The position numbers were made by a program, and so were the translations under genes. Shown piece by piece: positions 15,543 through 23,565 of a stretch of 35,809 nucleotides of DNA. The stretch covers positions 1 to 35,809 of the forward strand of contig JAAYEA010000273.1 of the NCBI GenBank assembly GCA_012689325.1. The letters run 5' to 3'. The notes beneath the pieces are model-generated. The model was given only the letters and a program-made list of their open reading frames with translations. It made no database searches and was not told the origin of the DNA. Origin of the DNA: Chloroflexota bacterium (GTDB lineage: Bacteria; Chloroflexota; Anaerolineae; JAAYEA01). The stretch's first letter is position 1. The number at the start of each line of letters is the position of its first letter.

Positions 15543-15581
15543 ATGCAGACGTGGCCAAGAACCTATCCAGAGGCGGGAACA

Positions 15582-16190
15582 GTGTTGGACAGTCTGCTGA
15601 TCGCCACCACCAATCCGGGGAAGAGACGCGAATTCGCCGAACTGCTGGTGCGCTTGCCGGTGACCCTGGTCTGGCCGGATGAACGGGGCCTGAGGATCGA
15701 GGTCGAGGAAACGGGAGATACCTTCGAGGAGAACGCCCGGCTCAAGGCCTTGGCCTATGCCCAGGCCAGCGGGCTGTGGGCGCTGGCCGATGATTCGGGC
15801 TTGGAGGTGGATGCGCTAGGGGGCGCCCCGGGGGTCCACACGGCCAGGTACGCCGGGCCTGAGGCCAGCGACGCCCAGCGGTACGGGCTCCTGCTCGCCC
15901 GGATGCGGGAGGTCCCAAGCAATCGGCGCGGCGCTCGCTTTCGGTGCGCCATCGTGGTCGCCGCGCCCGATGGGCGGAGTTGGGCCACTGAGGGCGCCTG
16001 CGAGGGGATGATCGCCCAAGCCCCTAGCGGAGCCGGCGGGTTTGGCTACGACCCCGTCTTCTACATGCCCGAATGGGGCTGCACCATGGCTGATCTGCCT
16101 GCGGAGATCAAGAACCGCGTCAGCCACCGAGCCAGGGCGGCGCAGGCTATGAGGCGCCTCCTGCTCGACGAGATTATCCCCCATGGATGA
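15582..16190 (+). CDS. rdgB: Non-canonical purine NTP pyrophosphatase (RdgB/HAM1)
   Basis: This enzyme hydrolyses dITP, ITP and XTP to monophosphates and so keeps deaminated purines out of DNA and RNA. The Ham1 motifs are all present: TNPGK near the N-terminus, ADDSGLEVDALGGAPGVHTARYAG, GFGYDPVF and the final NRVSHRARA with the conserved Ser-His-Arg. The longest frame starts at ATG 15543, but that lies against the -10 box of its own promoter. GTG at 15582 is therefore the likely start (TTG at 15585 is an alternative), giving about 202 residues, normal for the family. The 3' end overlaps murJ by 8 bp (ATGGATGA), which indicates translational coupling. Confidence 0.95.
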   Translation: MLDSLLIATTNPGKRREFAELLVRLPVTLVWPDERGLRIEVEETGDTFEENARLKALAYAQASGLWALADDSGLEVDALGGAPGVHTARYAGPEASDAQRYGLLLARMREVPSNRRGARFRCAIVVAAPDGRSWATEGACEGMIAQAPSGAGGFGYDPVFYMPEWGCTMADLPAEIKNRVSHRARAAQAMRRLLLDEIIPHG

Positions 16191-17775
16191 GAACCGCCAA
16201 CCGCCGGAGGTGGCGGTGGCAGTGACCATCGAGGCGCGGGGGATCGCCGGCGCGGCGAGCATCGTCGCGGTGGGCAACCTGGTCAGCCGGGTGCTGGGGT
16301 TGGCCCGGGAGAGCATCAGCGCGGCGCTGTTCGGCGCATCGGGCCTGGTGAGCGCTTTCGGTGTGGCCAATATCATCCCCAAGCAAATCTATGAGCTGCT
16401 GATCGGTGGGATGCTGGACTCGGCGTTGGTGCCGGTCCTCTCCGAATATGTGGCGCTCAAGCGGCAGAGAGAGCTAGGGCAGCTCGTCGGGGTGATCCTC
16501 TCCCTCGTGGCGGTCGTGCTGACGGCCATCGTGCTGTTGCTCGAGCTCCTCGCGCCGCAGCTGACCTGGCTGGTGGCCGGCGGCTTTGACGACCCGCAGC
16601 GAGTGGCGACCCAGTCGCTGCTGCGCATCATGCTGCCCTCGGTGCTGTTCGTCAGCCTGGCGGGGGTGACCACGGCGCTGCTTCATGCGCAGAAGCGCTT
16701 CGCCTTGCCGGCGGCGGCCGCGGCGGTCTATAACGCCGGGCTGATCGTCGCCATGCTGACCCTGTCGGGCCGGTTGGGCATCTATAGCCTGGGCGTGGGC
16801 GTGCTGTTGGCGGCGGCGCTGCAGTTGGCTGTCCTGCTGCCCGGGCTCCGCCGGATCCCGCTGCGCCTTCGCCTGGACCTCAAACACCCAGCGTTGAAGC
16901 GCATCGCGCGGCTCTATGCGCCGATCGTGCTGGGCCTGGGGGTCTCGCTGGTCCAGGTGACCATCGACCGGCGGCTGGCCTCCGGCACTGGCGCCAGCAG
17001 CATCGCCTGGATGGACAAAGCGACCACGCTGGTGCAATCGGCCCATGGGCTGGTGGCGGTGGCCATCTCGACGGCGGTGTTGCCGCCTTTGGCCCAGGCC
17101 ATCGCGCGCGCCGATCTGGAGGGCTATCGCCGCACCCTGGGCACCGGGCTGCGCCTGGCGCTGCTGCTGATCGTGCCGCTGACCGTTGGCATGTTTCTGC
17201 TGGCCGAGCCGCTCGTCGCGCTGATGTTTCAGCGCGGCGAGTTCGCGGCCATCGATACCTACTGGACCATGCGGGCGCTGCGACTGTACTTGTTCGGGCT
17301 GGCCTTTGCGACCCTGGACTGGCCGCTGAACTATGCCTCCTATGCTCGCCAGGATACCCTGACCCCGGCGCTGGTGGGCATCCTCTCGGTGGGCGTCTAC
17401 CTGGCCGTGGCGCTGTCGTTGGTTGGGCCGTTGGGCATGCTGGGGCTCGTCCTGGCCGATTCGGCAAAGCACCTGAGCCATGCGGCCACCATGCTGGCGC
17501 TGACCTCGCGCCGGGTGGCGGGGCTCGGCGCGGAGCGACTGGGGACCACGGCCGCCAAGGTCGGGCTGGCCGCCGCCGCGATGGGCGCGGCCGTCTGGGC
17601 GGTTGGCGAGGCGCTGGGCGAAACAGCCTCCATGGCGTCGCTACCGGGGCAGTTGGCGGCCTTGGCAGCGCCCGCTGCGGCCGGAGTGGCGGTCTATGCG
17701 GCGCTCATCTCGCGGCTGCGCATCGACGAGGTCGGCCTGTTGCTCGCGGCCGTGCGCAGGCGCCTGGGCCGCTGA
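16183..17775 (+). CDS. murJ: Lipid II flippase MurJ (MviN family)
   Basis: This 530-residue integral membrane protein has about 14 hydrophobic segments, as expected for the MOP-superfamily flippase that moves lipid II across the membrane in peptidoglycan synthesis. The diagnostic N-terminal GNLVSRVLGLARE is present. The early RESI...FGASGLVSAF and the later LAEPLVALMFQRGEF segment are also typical of the family. The first 25 or so residues before TM1 are more polar than in E. coli. The start ATG overlaps the end of rdgB by 8 bp. Together with the peptidoglycan requirement this marks a housekeeping region. A promoter for the next gene lies 23 bp after the stop. Confidence 0.95.
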   Translation: MDENRQPPEVAVAVTIEARGIAGAASIVAVGNLVSRVLGLARESISAALFGASGLVSAFGVANIIPKQIYELLIGGMLDSALVPVLSEYVALKRQRELGQLVGVILSLVAVVLTAIVLLLELLAPQLTWLVAGGFDDPQRVATQSLLRIMLPSVLFVSLAGVTTALLHAQKRFALPAAAAAVYNAGLIVAMLTLSGRLGIYSLGVGVLLAAALQLAVLLPGLRRIPLRLRLDLKHPALKRIARLYAPIVLGLGVSLVQVTIDRRLASGTGASSIAWMDKATTLVQSAHGLVAVAISTAVLPPLAQAIARADLEGYRRTLGTGLRLALLLIVPLTVGMFLLAEPLVALMFQRGEFAAIDTYWTMRALRLYLFGLAFATLDWPLNYASYARQDTLTPALVGILSVGVYLAVALSLVGPLGMLGLVLADSAKHLSHAATMLALTSRRVAGLGAERLGTTAAKVGLAAAAMGAAVWAVGEALGETASMASLPGQLAALAAPAAAGVAVYAALISRLRIDEVGLLLAAVRRRLGR

Positions 17776-17797
17776 CGACGGGCCCGGCCCGGGTTCG

Positions 17798-17826
17798 TTG
17801 TCAGAAACGGCACTCAATGCTATAAT
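17798..17826 (+). promoter_or_regulatory. Promoter for the TPR membrane gene
   Basis: TTGTCA (17798-17803) and TATAAT (17821-17826) are exactly 17 bp apart. Transcription should begin at about 17832-17833, which coincides with the GTG that opens the following reading frame. Confidence 0.8.
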
Positions 17827-17831
17827 AGGTC

Positions 17832-18983
17832 GTGGCGAAACACTCGTATTGGACAAAGGGGCTGATGTACCTCGATTCGGGGCGCGAGAGAAGAAAATGG
17901 CCGGGGATGCTGCTGGCCGTCTTGTGCGGCGTGGCGCTGGGCGTCTTGGTCTACTGGCGGCCGCCCGCTTTTCTGCACGTGATGATCCAGCCGACGCCCA
18001 CCATCGTCATCAGTACGCTGAGCAGCGAGGAGTTGCTGGCTGAGGGCGACCGCCTCTTTCGCGAGGGGCGCATGGATGACGCCATCGAGGCTTACAAGCA
18101 GGTGACTGATATGAGCCCCAAGAGCGCGGTGGCGCACGCCCATCTGGCCAGGCTGCTGGCGATGCGGCGGCGCTACGACGAGGCGTTGCGAGCGGCGCAG
18201 CGGGCGGTGGAGATCGACGCCGAGTCCGCCGAGGGCCAGGCAATCCTGGGCATGGTGCTGGACTGGAGCGGGCGGGCCCATGAGGCCATGACGCCGCTTC
18301 TGCGGGCGGTGCAACTGAACCCCAGCCTGGCGGAGGCCCACGCCTATCTGGCTGAGGGCTATGCGGACACCGACCGGCTCGCCAGGGCGCAAGAGACGGT
18401 GGCGCAGGCGGTGGCGCTGGAGCCCGACAACCCGTACGTGCTGCGCAGCGTGGCCTATGTGCGCGAGCGGGCGGGCGACTATGAGGGCGCCATCGAGCAG
18501 TACCTCCTTGCGGCGGAATTGCAGCCCAACTGGGCGCACCTCTACGTGAGCCTGGGGCAGAACTATCGGGTGCTAGGGAGGAACGAGGAGGCCATCGCCA
18601 GCTTTAAGCGGGCGATCGAGATCGATCCCGTGGATCCGCTGGCCTATGATACCTTGGGCCTGCTGTACTATGTGGCGCAAGAGTACGATGCTGCCGCCAT
18701 CGAGTTTCAGCACGCCATCGAGGTGTCGCCGGACTATGGCCCGGCCCATGGACACCTGGGCTGGGCCGACTATGTGCGGCGGCACTATGAAGAGGCCGTC
18801 CCGCACTTTGAGAAAGCCATCGCGTTGGGTGAGACGTCGCTCGAGTACTATTACGAATTGGGCCTCTCCTACGCCTACTCCGGGCAGTGCGACGAGGCCG
18901 TCAAATGGCTGAACAAGACGCTAGAGATGGAACCCACCAACAATCCGGCCAAGCAGGGGCTGGCTTACTGTGCTGGCCGCTAG
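17832..18983 (+). CDS. Membrane-anchored TPR protein
   Basis: This protein is 383 residues if it starts at GTG 17832. One hydrophobic segment (about 24-45) anchors it. From about residue 60 to the C-terminus it is made of about nine 34-residue tetratricopeptide repeats with the usual W/L-G-Y-A-F-A-P pattern (for example AEAHAYLAEGYADTDR and YDTLGLLYYVAQEYDAA). Such repeats bind protein partners. Start is uncertain. The promoter places the first transcribed base at the GTG (possible leaderless mRNA), while ATG at 17865 lies 3 nt after a weak AAAGGGG. The ATG version still keeps the membrane helix. It is followed by a 38-residue membrane protein and nadK. The 25767 gene is another TPR protein with a similar topology. 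Partner unknown. Confidence 0.88.
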   Translation: MAKHSYWTKGLMYLDSGRERRKWPGMLLAVLCGVALGVLVYWRPPAFLHVMIQPTPTIVISTLSSEELLAEGDRLFREGRMDDAIEAYKQVTDMSPKSAVAHAHLARLLAMRRRYDEALRAAQRAVEIDAESAEGQAILGMVLDWSGRAHEAMTPLLRAVQLNPSLAEAHAYLAEGYADTDRLARAQETVAQAVALEPDNPYVLRSVAYVRERAGDYEGAIEQYLLAAELQPNWAHLYVSLGQNYRVLGRNEEAIASFKRAIEIDPVDPLAYDTLGLLYYVAQEYDAAAIEFQHAIEVSPDYGPAHGHLGWADYVRRHYEEAVPHFEKAIALGETSLEYYYELGLSYAYSGQCDEAVKWLNKTLEMEPTNNPAKQGLAYCAGR

Positions 18984-19019
18984 GTTGGGGTGCCACAGGG
19001 GCTCGAAGGGGGAAGATAG

Positions 19020-19136
19020 ATGAAACGTGCTGATCAGAGGCGGCAGCGGCTGTTCTGGATTCTTAGTGTGCTCCTGGTGCTGACCATGATCGGTGGGTCG
19101 CTCCTGGTGATCTTTTCCAATCCGGCGACGCCATAG
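19020..19136 (+). CDS. 38-residue single-pass membrane protein
   Basis: A short frame, ATG 19020 to TAG 19134-19136, begins with a basic stretch (K2, R3, R7, R8, R10) and continues into an uninterrupted hydrophobic helix of about 22 residues, ending in a short SNPATP tail. GAAGGGGGA, an SD-like sequence, sits about 6 nt upstream. The positive-inside N-terminus predicts an N-in, C-out orientation. It lies 36 bp after the TPR gene and just before nadK on the same strand. Such small proteins often act as regulators of membrane complexes, but the function here is unknown. Confidence 0.6.
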   Translation: MKRADQRRQRLFWILSVLLVLTMIGGSLLVIFSNPATP

Positions 19137-19198
19137 CCGGCGCCGAGGCCGTGCACGCGCCTATCTCGGCGATCAGTTGCGAAATCGAGGGCCCTATC

Positions 19199-20062
19199 TT
19201 GACAAAGCGACCATGCAACCAGGTCGGCCTGCTCTATCACGAGACGCTGGCGGATTCGGCGCAACTGGCCGGCGAGATCGCGCGCATCCTGGGTGGATTC
19301 GGCGCGACGGTCTGGGCCGGCTGCTGTGACGACCAGGGGCGGATCATGGCCGAGGTGGGCAAGCTCGACATGATCATCACCCTGGGCGGCGACGGGACGA
19401 TCCTCCGGACGGCCCGCCTGGCGGCGCCCTACCGCATCCCCGTGCTGGGCGTCAACCTGGGCCGGCTGGGCTTTTTGGCCGAGATGCAGCCCAGCGAGGT
19501 CCTCGCCAAGCTGCCCCAGTTGCGCGACGGCGAGTTCTGGCTGGAGGAGCGGCTGATGCTCCACGCCGAGCATCGTCGGAACGCTCATGTGGTGGGGAGC
19601 TATGAGGCCCTCAACGATGTGTTCGCTGGGCGCGGCCGGGCGGCGCGGGTGGTGCGCATCGCCGTCACCGTGGACGGGGCGCGCGTGGGAACCTATGTGG
19701 CCGATGGCGTGGTGGTGGCGACGCCGACCGGTTCCACCGCCTACAACCTTTCCGCTGGCGGGCCGATCGTGGCTCCCGATACGGACGACCTGCTGCTCAC
19801 GCCCATCGCGCCCCACCTGACGCCGGCGCGTTCCATTGTCCTGCCGAGCGAGTCGACCATCAAGATCAGCATCGCCACCCAGCACGACGGGATGCTCACC
19901 GTGGATGGCTGGGTGGATGTGGACGTCAAGAACGAGGACGAGCTGGTGATCACCAAAAGCGCCTATACCGCCCAATTCGTCCGGCTGGGGCCGCGCAACT
20001 ATTTCTACGAGACGCTGATTCAGCGCCTGAATCGCAGGACCGACAACCTCTCCAGTAGCTAG
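19199..20062 (+). CDS. nadK: NAD kinase
   Basis: This enzyme phosphorylates NAD to NADP with ATP or polyphosphate. The family's GGDGT motif lies at about residues 63-67. The glycine-rich NADP/active-site segment (VADGVVVATPTGSTAYNLSAGGPIV) follows around 165-190. The C-terminal beta region ending in FYETLIQRLNRR is typical. The frame opens at GTG 19151 with only a weak SD. TTG at 19199 has GAGGG 7 nt upstream, and it gives about 287 residues with the usual short lead into VGLLYHE, so I prefer it. Cytoplasmic. recN begins 3 bp after the stop, as in several other bacterial nadK-recN pairs. Confidence 0.93.
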   Translation: MTKRPCNQVGLLYHETLADSAQLAGEIARILGGFGATVWAGCCDDQGRIMAEVGKLDMIITLGGDGTILRTARLAAPYRIPVLGVNLGRLGFLAEMQPSEVLAKLPQLRDGEFWLEERLMLHAEHRRNAHVVGSYEALNDVFAGRGRAARVVRIAVTVDGARVGTYVADGVVVATPTGSTAYNLSAGGPIVAPDTDDLLLTPIAPHLTPARSIVLPSESTIKISIATQHDGMLTVDGWVDVDVKNEDELVITKSAYTAQFVRLGPRNYFYETLIQRLNRRTDNLSSS

Positions 20063-20065
20063 AAT

Positions 20066-21808
20066 ATGCTGAGCGAACTAGGCATCCAGGATTTCGCGAT
20101 CATCGACAAGCTGGTCATCCGCTTCGGGCCGCGTTTCAACGTGCTGACCGGCGAGACCGGGGCGGGCAAGTCGATCATCATCGACGCCGTGGGCCTGCTA
20201 ATGGGCAACCGCGCCGATAGCGACATGATCCGGACCGGCGCGGACGGCGCGCGCATCCAGGGCCTCTTCGAGCTTGTCCCGGAGACCCGCGAGAGGCTGG
20301 CGCCGCTGTTCGCCGAGTATGGACTCGACTTGGAGGAGGACGTGCTCGTCGTTAGCCGCGAGATCAACTCCTCTGGGCGCAATATCTGCCGCGTCAACGG
20401 CGTGGCCACCACACTCGCCATCCTCAAGCAGGTCAGCCAGCAACTGGTCGACATTCACGGGCAGGGGGATAACCAATCCCTGCTGCGCCCGCGCCAGCAC
20501 GTGGACCTGCTCGACCGCTACGCCGGATTGGGGGCCCAACGCGCCGCGCTGGCCGAGCAGGTCAAGCTGCTGCACCAGACGCGCCAAGAGATTGCCAGGT
20601 TGGCCCGCAGCGAGCGCGAGACCGCCCGACGCATCGACCTCTTGCGGTACCAGATCGCCGAGATCGCGGCGGCTGAGCTGCGCCCCGACGAGGAAGAGGA
20701 ACTGGTGAAGGAGCGGGGGCGGCTGGCAAATGCCGAGCGGCTGATCACCCAGGCGGCGAAGGCGTATGATCAGCTCAACGGCGGCGACGGGCAGACCAAC
20801 TCGGCGCTGGACCTGGCGAACCGGGCGCTGGGCGCCCTGATGAGCCTGGAGCGGCTCGACCCGGACCTGGGCGAGATCCGCCAGATGGCCGAGGAGGGCG
20901 CGGTGCTCCTGGAGGAGGCCAGCAAGGCGCTGCGGCAGTATCGCGATGCCCTGGAGTATAACCCCGCCAGACTGGAACAGGTCGAAGATCGGCTGGAGCT
21001 GATTCACAACCTGCAGCGCAAGTACGGCGACTCGATCGAGCAGGTCCTTCTATACCGTGAGCAGGCGGTCGCCGAGTTGGAGGAGATCACCCACCACGAG
21101 GAGCGGCTGGGCGAACTGGCGGCCCAGGAGGACACGCTGTTGCGCGAGATCGGGCGCCGGGGCGAGACCCTGTCGCAGGCTCGCGCCGAGGCCGCTGGCC
21201 GGCTTGCTCGGTCGATCGAAGCCGAGCTAGACGAGCTGAGGATGGCCAACACGCGCTTTGTGGTCGACATGAAGCGCGCCCAGGCGCCGGATGGCGCCTG
21301 GGTGGGGGAGCGGCGCTATGCCTTTGACGCGACTGGCCTGGACCAGGTCGAGTTCCTGATCTCGCCCAATGTGGGCGAGGAGCCCAAGTCGCTGGCGGGC
21401 ATCGCCTCCGGCGGCGAGACCTCGCGGCTGATGCTGGCGCTCAAGTCGGTGCTCTCCGCAGTGGATGAGGTGCCCACCCTCATCTTTGACGAGATCGACG
21501 CAGGTATTGGCGGCCGGGTGGGCGTCGTGGTCGGCCGCAAGCTGTATGGGCTGGCCGCCGACCACCAGGTGCTCTGCGTCACGCACCTGCCGCAGATGGC
21601 CGCCTTTGGCGACGCCCACTATCAAGTCGCCAAGGAGGTGCGCGACGGGCGCACCGTTACCACCGTACTGCCCCTGGAGCGAGCATCGCGCATCCGCGAG
21701 CTGGCGACGATGCTGGGCGCGCCGGATAGCCCCAACACGATCCGCAGCGCCGAAGAGCTGCTGGCCCAAACTGCCGAGCTGGGCAAGGCCGCGCCCATCC
21801 CCAAATGA
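20066..21808 (+). CDS. recN: DNA repair protein RecN
   Basis: RecN is an SMC-like ATPase that gathers at double-strand breaks. The 580-residue length is usual for the family. Walker A GETGAGKS is at residues 29-36 and the DIHGQGDNQSLL segment around 130. A long central coiled coil runs from about 165 to 370. The ABC-type signature ASGGETSRLMLALK begins near 450. Walker B (LIFDEIDAG) is at about 473-481, followed by the D-loop and the VTHLPQMAA switch His. The ATG follows the nadK stop by 3 bp and I see no SD, so translation is probably coupled. Cytoplasmic. Confidence 0.96.
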   Translation: MLSELGIQDFAIIDKLVIRFGPRFNVLTGETGAGKSIIIDAVGLLMGNRADSDMIRTGADGARIQGLFELVPETRERLAPLFAEYGLDLEEDVLVVSREINSSGRNICRVNGVATTLAILKQVSQQLVDIHGQGDNQSLLRPRQHVDLLDRYAGLGAQRAALAEQVKLLHQTRQEIARLARSERETARRIDLLRYQIAEIAAAELRPDEEEELVKERGRLANAERLITQAAKAYDQLNGGDGQTNSALDLANRALGALMSLERLDPDLGEIRQMAEEGAVLLEEASKALRQYRDALEYNPARLEQVEDRLELIHNLQRKYGDSIEQVLLYREQAVAELEEITHHEERLGELAAQEDTLLREIGRRGETLSQARAEAAGRLARSIEAELDELRMANTRFVVDMKRAQAPDGAWVGERRYAFDATGLDQVEFLISPNVGEEPKSLAGIASGGETSRLMLALKSVLSAVDEVPTLIFDEIDAGIGGRVGVVVGRKLYGLAADHQVLCVTHLPQMAAFGDAHYQVAKEVRDGRTVTTVLPLERASRIRELATMLGAPDSPNTIRSAEELLAQTAELGKAAPIPK

Positions 21809-21827
21809 GGCGCGCGCCGTGCGTACC

Positions 21828-21861
21828 CTCCGGCCATTCAGACTTTGGATATTGGCCGGAG
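21828..21861. repeat. Inverted repeat between convergent genes
   Basis: CTCCGGCCA (21828-21836) pairs with TGGCCGGAG (21853-21861) around a 16-nt loop. It lies between recN (rightward) and the nitrilase (leftward). It has no U-run on either strand, so it may be a weak or factor-dependent terminator for both transcripts. Confidence 0.4.
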
Positions 21862-21943
21862 AAGGACGCAGCCTTGTGCGCACTCGGAACTGGGGCAACT
21901 CCCCCGATGCTGCCGATGCGACGGGTTCCCTGCCTCGGGACCC

Positions 21944-23044
21944 CTAGATCACCACGTCGATCAAGGCGGCGCCATTCACGCCGGCTGCCTCGATGATGCG
22001 CCCATTCTGCACGATGATCGTGTGCCCATCCGAGCCCTGGTCCCAGAGCTGTCCACGCAGAAAGACGTTCATGCCATGCCGGATGCCCGACTGCGGGAGG
22101 CGTCCCGCCAGGGCATAGCGCAGCCAAGCTTGCCCCTCGGTGAGGCCGTCCAGCTCCTCTGGGCGCAGCCCCTCGGGCGCAGCGGATCCGTCGTACCCCC
22201 GCCACGGCTGGTCCCAGACGCTGTCGCCGGTGAGAAACGAGGGCACGGCGACGAACTCGGCGCCCTGGCGGGCGATGGCGCGGTAGGTGTCCGGGTACCA
22301 GGAGTCGGCGCAGATGAGCACGGCCAGCTTGCCCAGGGGCGTATGGTAGATGGGCAGTTGGTCGGCGGTCCCCTTGGCCGTGAAGGGCAGCTCGCTGCTG
22401 ATGGGGTAGACCTTGCGCGCGAGCTGTTCGTGCGCGCGACCGTCAGGGCCATAGACCACTGCCACGTTGTAGAGTGGCCCGCCGCCGCTGGACAGGCGGC
22501 CGTTAGCAATCCGCGGCGAAGGGAGCAGGATGGACCCGGCCACGATGGTGACGCCATAATCGCGGGCCAGCGCCGCAAAGGTCTGCTGGTGGACCATGGC
22601 CATGCGGCGCGCTTTCATCCGAAAGAGGCTATACCTGGCCAGGTCGCTCGCAGGCCGGGAAAGGGCCGCCCCGAGCATCGTCGCGGCGAACGCCAGCGGG
22701 TGTCGTCTGACCAGCGCGCGCATGGCGCCCTCGATGGTGGGCGCCTGGATCGCGGCCTCGCTCTCCCCCAACGCCACCAGCCAGGTGCCGATGTGCTCGG
22801 GAAAGATGACCACCGCTCGCTCGCTGAGCCAGCCCCGGCTGCAGACCTCGTCCAGGTAACCGCCCAGCTTGGCGCGAAAGTGGTCCGCGGTGGCATAGTC
22901 AGTCGGGCGCATATCCGGCTGGATGCCGACGAGGTGCCCCAGCAAGGGGGCGCGGCTCGCATCGCCCTCCGCTGCGCGCGGCTCATCCGCGTCGCCGTAC
23001 TCGGCGACGTCCTGGATGTTCAGCTCGACCGGATCTGCCTGCAT
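21944..23044 (-). CDS. Carbon-nitrogen hydrolase (nitrilase superfamily)
   Basis: This 366-residue nitrilase-family amidase has Glu83 (IFPEHIG), Lys211 (ARKVYPIS) and Cys245 (LICADSWYPD) as the catalytic triad. It has an extra N-terminal region of about 35 residues and a long insertion between the Glu and Lys segments (about 95-160), so it is larger than the nitrilases at 8612 and 33457. The ATG at 23044 has AAGGAG 7 nt upstream. It is the last gene of the long leftward operon and follows the GNAT gene by 17 bp. The paired acyltransferase and amidase could act on the same nitrogen-containing metabolite, though this is inference. The substrate is unknown. Confidence 0.9.
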   Translation of the reverse strand: MQADPVELNIQDVAEYGDADEPRAAEGDASRAPLLGHLVGIQPDMRPTDYATADHFRAKLGGYLDEVCSRGWLSERAVVIFPEHIGTWLVALGESEAAIQAPTIEGAMRALVRRHPLAFAATMLGAALSRPASDLARYSLFRMKARRMAMVHQQTFAALARDYGVTIVAGSILLPSPRIANGRLSSGGGPLYNVAVVYGPDGRAHEQLARKVYPISSELPFTAKGTADQLPIYHTPLGKLAVLICADSWYPDTYRAIARQGAEFVAVPSFLTGDSVWDQPWRGYDGSAAPEGLRPEELDGLTEGQAWLRYALAGRLPQSGIRHGMNVFLRGQLWDQGSDGHTIIVQNGRIIEAAGVNGAALIDVVI

Positions 23045-23061
23045 CCCGCTCTCCTTCGCAC

Positions 23062-23499
23062 CTACGGCTGGCTCGCGCGCAGCTCTTTCTTGAGATAGTA
23101 CCAGCTATGCCCGATGGGCTTGTCCTTGAGCTCGGCAAAGGCCTGATAGCCGCACTTGAGGTAGAAGCCCAGCGCCTGAAAGCTGATCGTCTCCAGATGG
23201 CTATGGGTGATCCCCTTGGCGAGGGCTTCCTCTTCGGCCAGACGGACCAGGTGCGTGCCGATGTCCTGGCCTCGCTGGTCCTCCCGAACCCACAACGCGC
23301 CGATGTGCAGCCAGTCCCAGCGGAGATTGCCCGATATCCCGCCCACGACCTCCCCGGCCTCGTTCCGCACCAGGACGGCAAAGCGGGCGCTGGGGTAGTC
23401 GCCCATGACCTCGCGGTTGAACGCCTGCAGGCCTGCGCCCAGTGTCTCGAGCGCCTCGCTGGGCGGGTCATACACGGTCTCGTAGGTGATGGTTGTCAT
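23062..23499 (-). CDS. GNAT-family N-acetyltransferase
   Basis: This 145-residue GNAT acetyltransferase has the acetyl-CoA binding motif A as WVREDQRGQDIGTHLV, with the QRGQDIG P-loop. It is followed by the ALGFYLKCGYQ motif B. GNAT enzymes move an acetyl group from acetyl-CoA to an amine, and the substrate is not evident. The ATG at 23499 has GGAAAG close by, a weak SD. It is cytoplasmic and lies between the GH4 gene and the nitrilase in one transcription run. A 9-bp hairpin sits in the 66-bp gap upstream. Confidence 0.87.
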   Translation of the reverse strand: MTTITYETVYDPPSEALETLGAGLQAFNREVMGDYPSARFAVLVRNEAGEVVGGISGNLRWDWLHIGALWVREDQRGQDIGTHLVRLAEEEALAKGITHSHLETISFQALGFYLKCGYQAFAELKDKPIGHSWYYLKKELRASQP

Positions 23500-23512
23500 G
23501 GTCTTTCCAGGG

Positions 23513-23540
23513 CACGGGCGGCCTGGGCGCGCCGCCCGTG
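23513..23540. repeat. Intercistronic inverted repeat
   Basis: CACGGGCGG (23513-23521) pairs with CCGCCCGTG (23532-23540) around a 10-nt loop. It lies between the GH4 stop and the GNAT start, and there is no adjacent U-run on the transcribed strand. It may tune expression of the two distal genes of the operon. Confidence 0.45.
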
Positions 23541-23565
23541 TATCCCCACTAGTATGGTCCCGCGA

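Noticed and set aside
15543-15581. Upstream start ATG for rdgB
   Set aside because: It abuts the -10 box of the gene's own promoter and lies before the predicted transcription start. It also lacks an SD.
16474-17481. 335-codon minus-strand open frame inside murJ
   Set aside because: It is a shadow of murJ. The composition is dominated by Gln, Arg and His as expected from reading a membrane-protein gene backwards.
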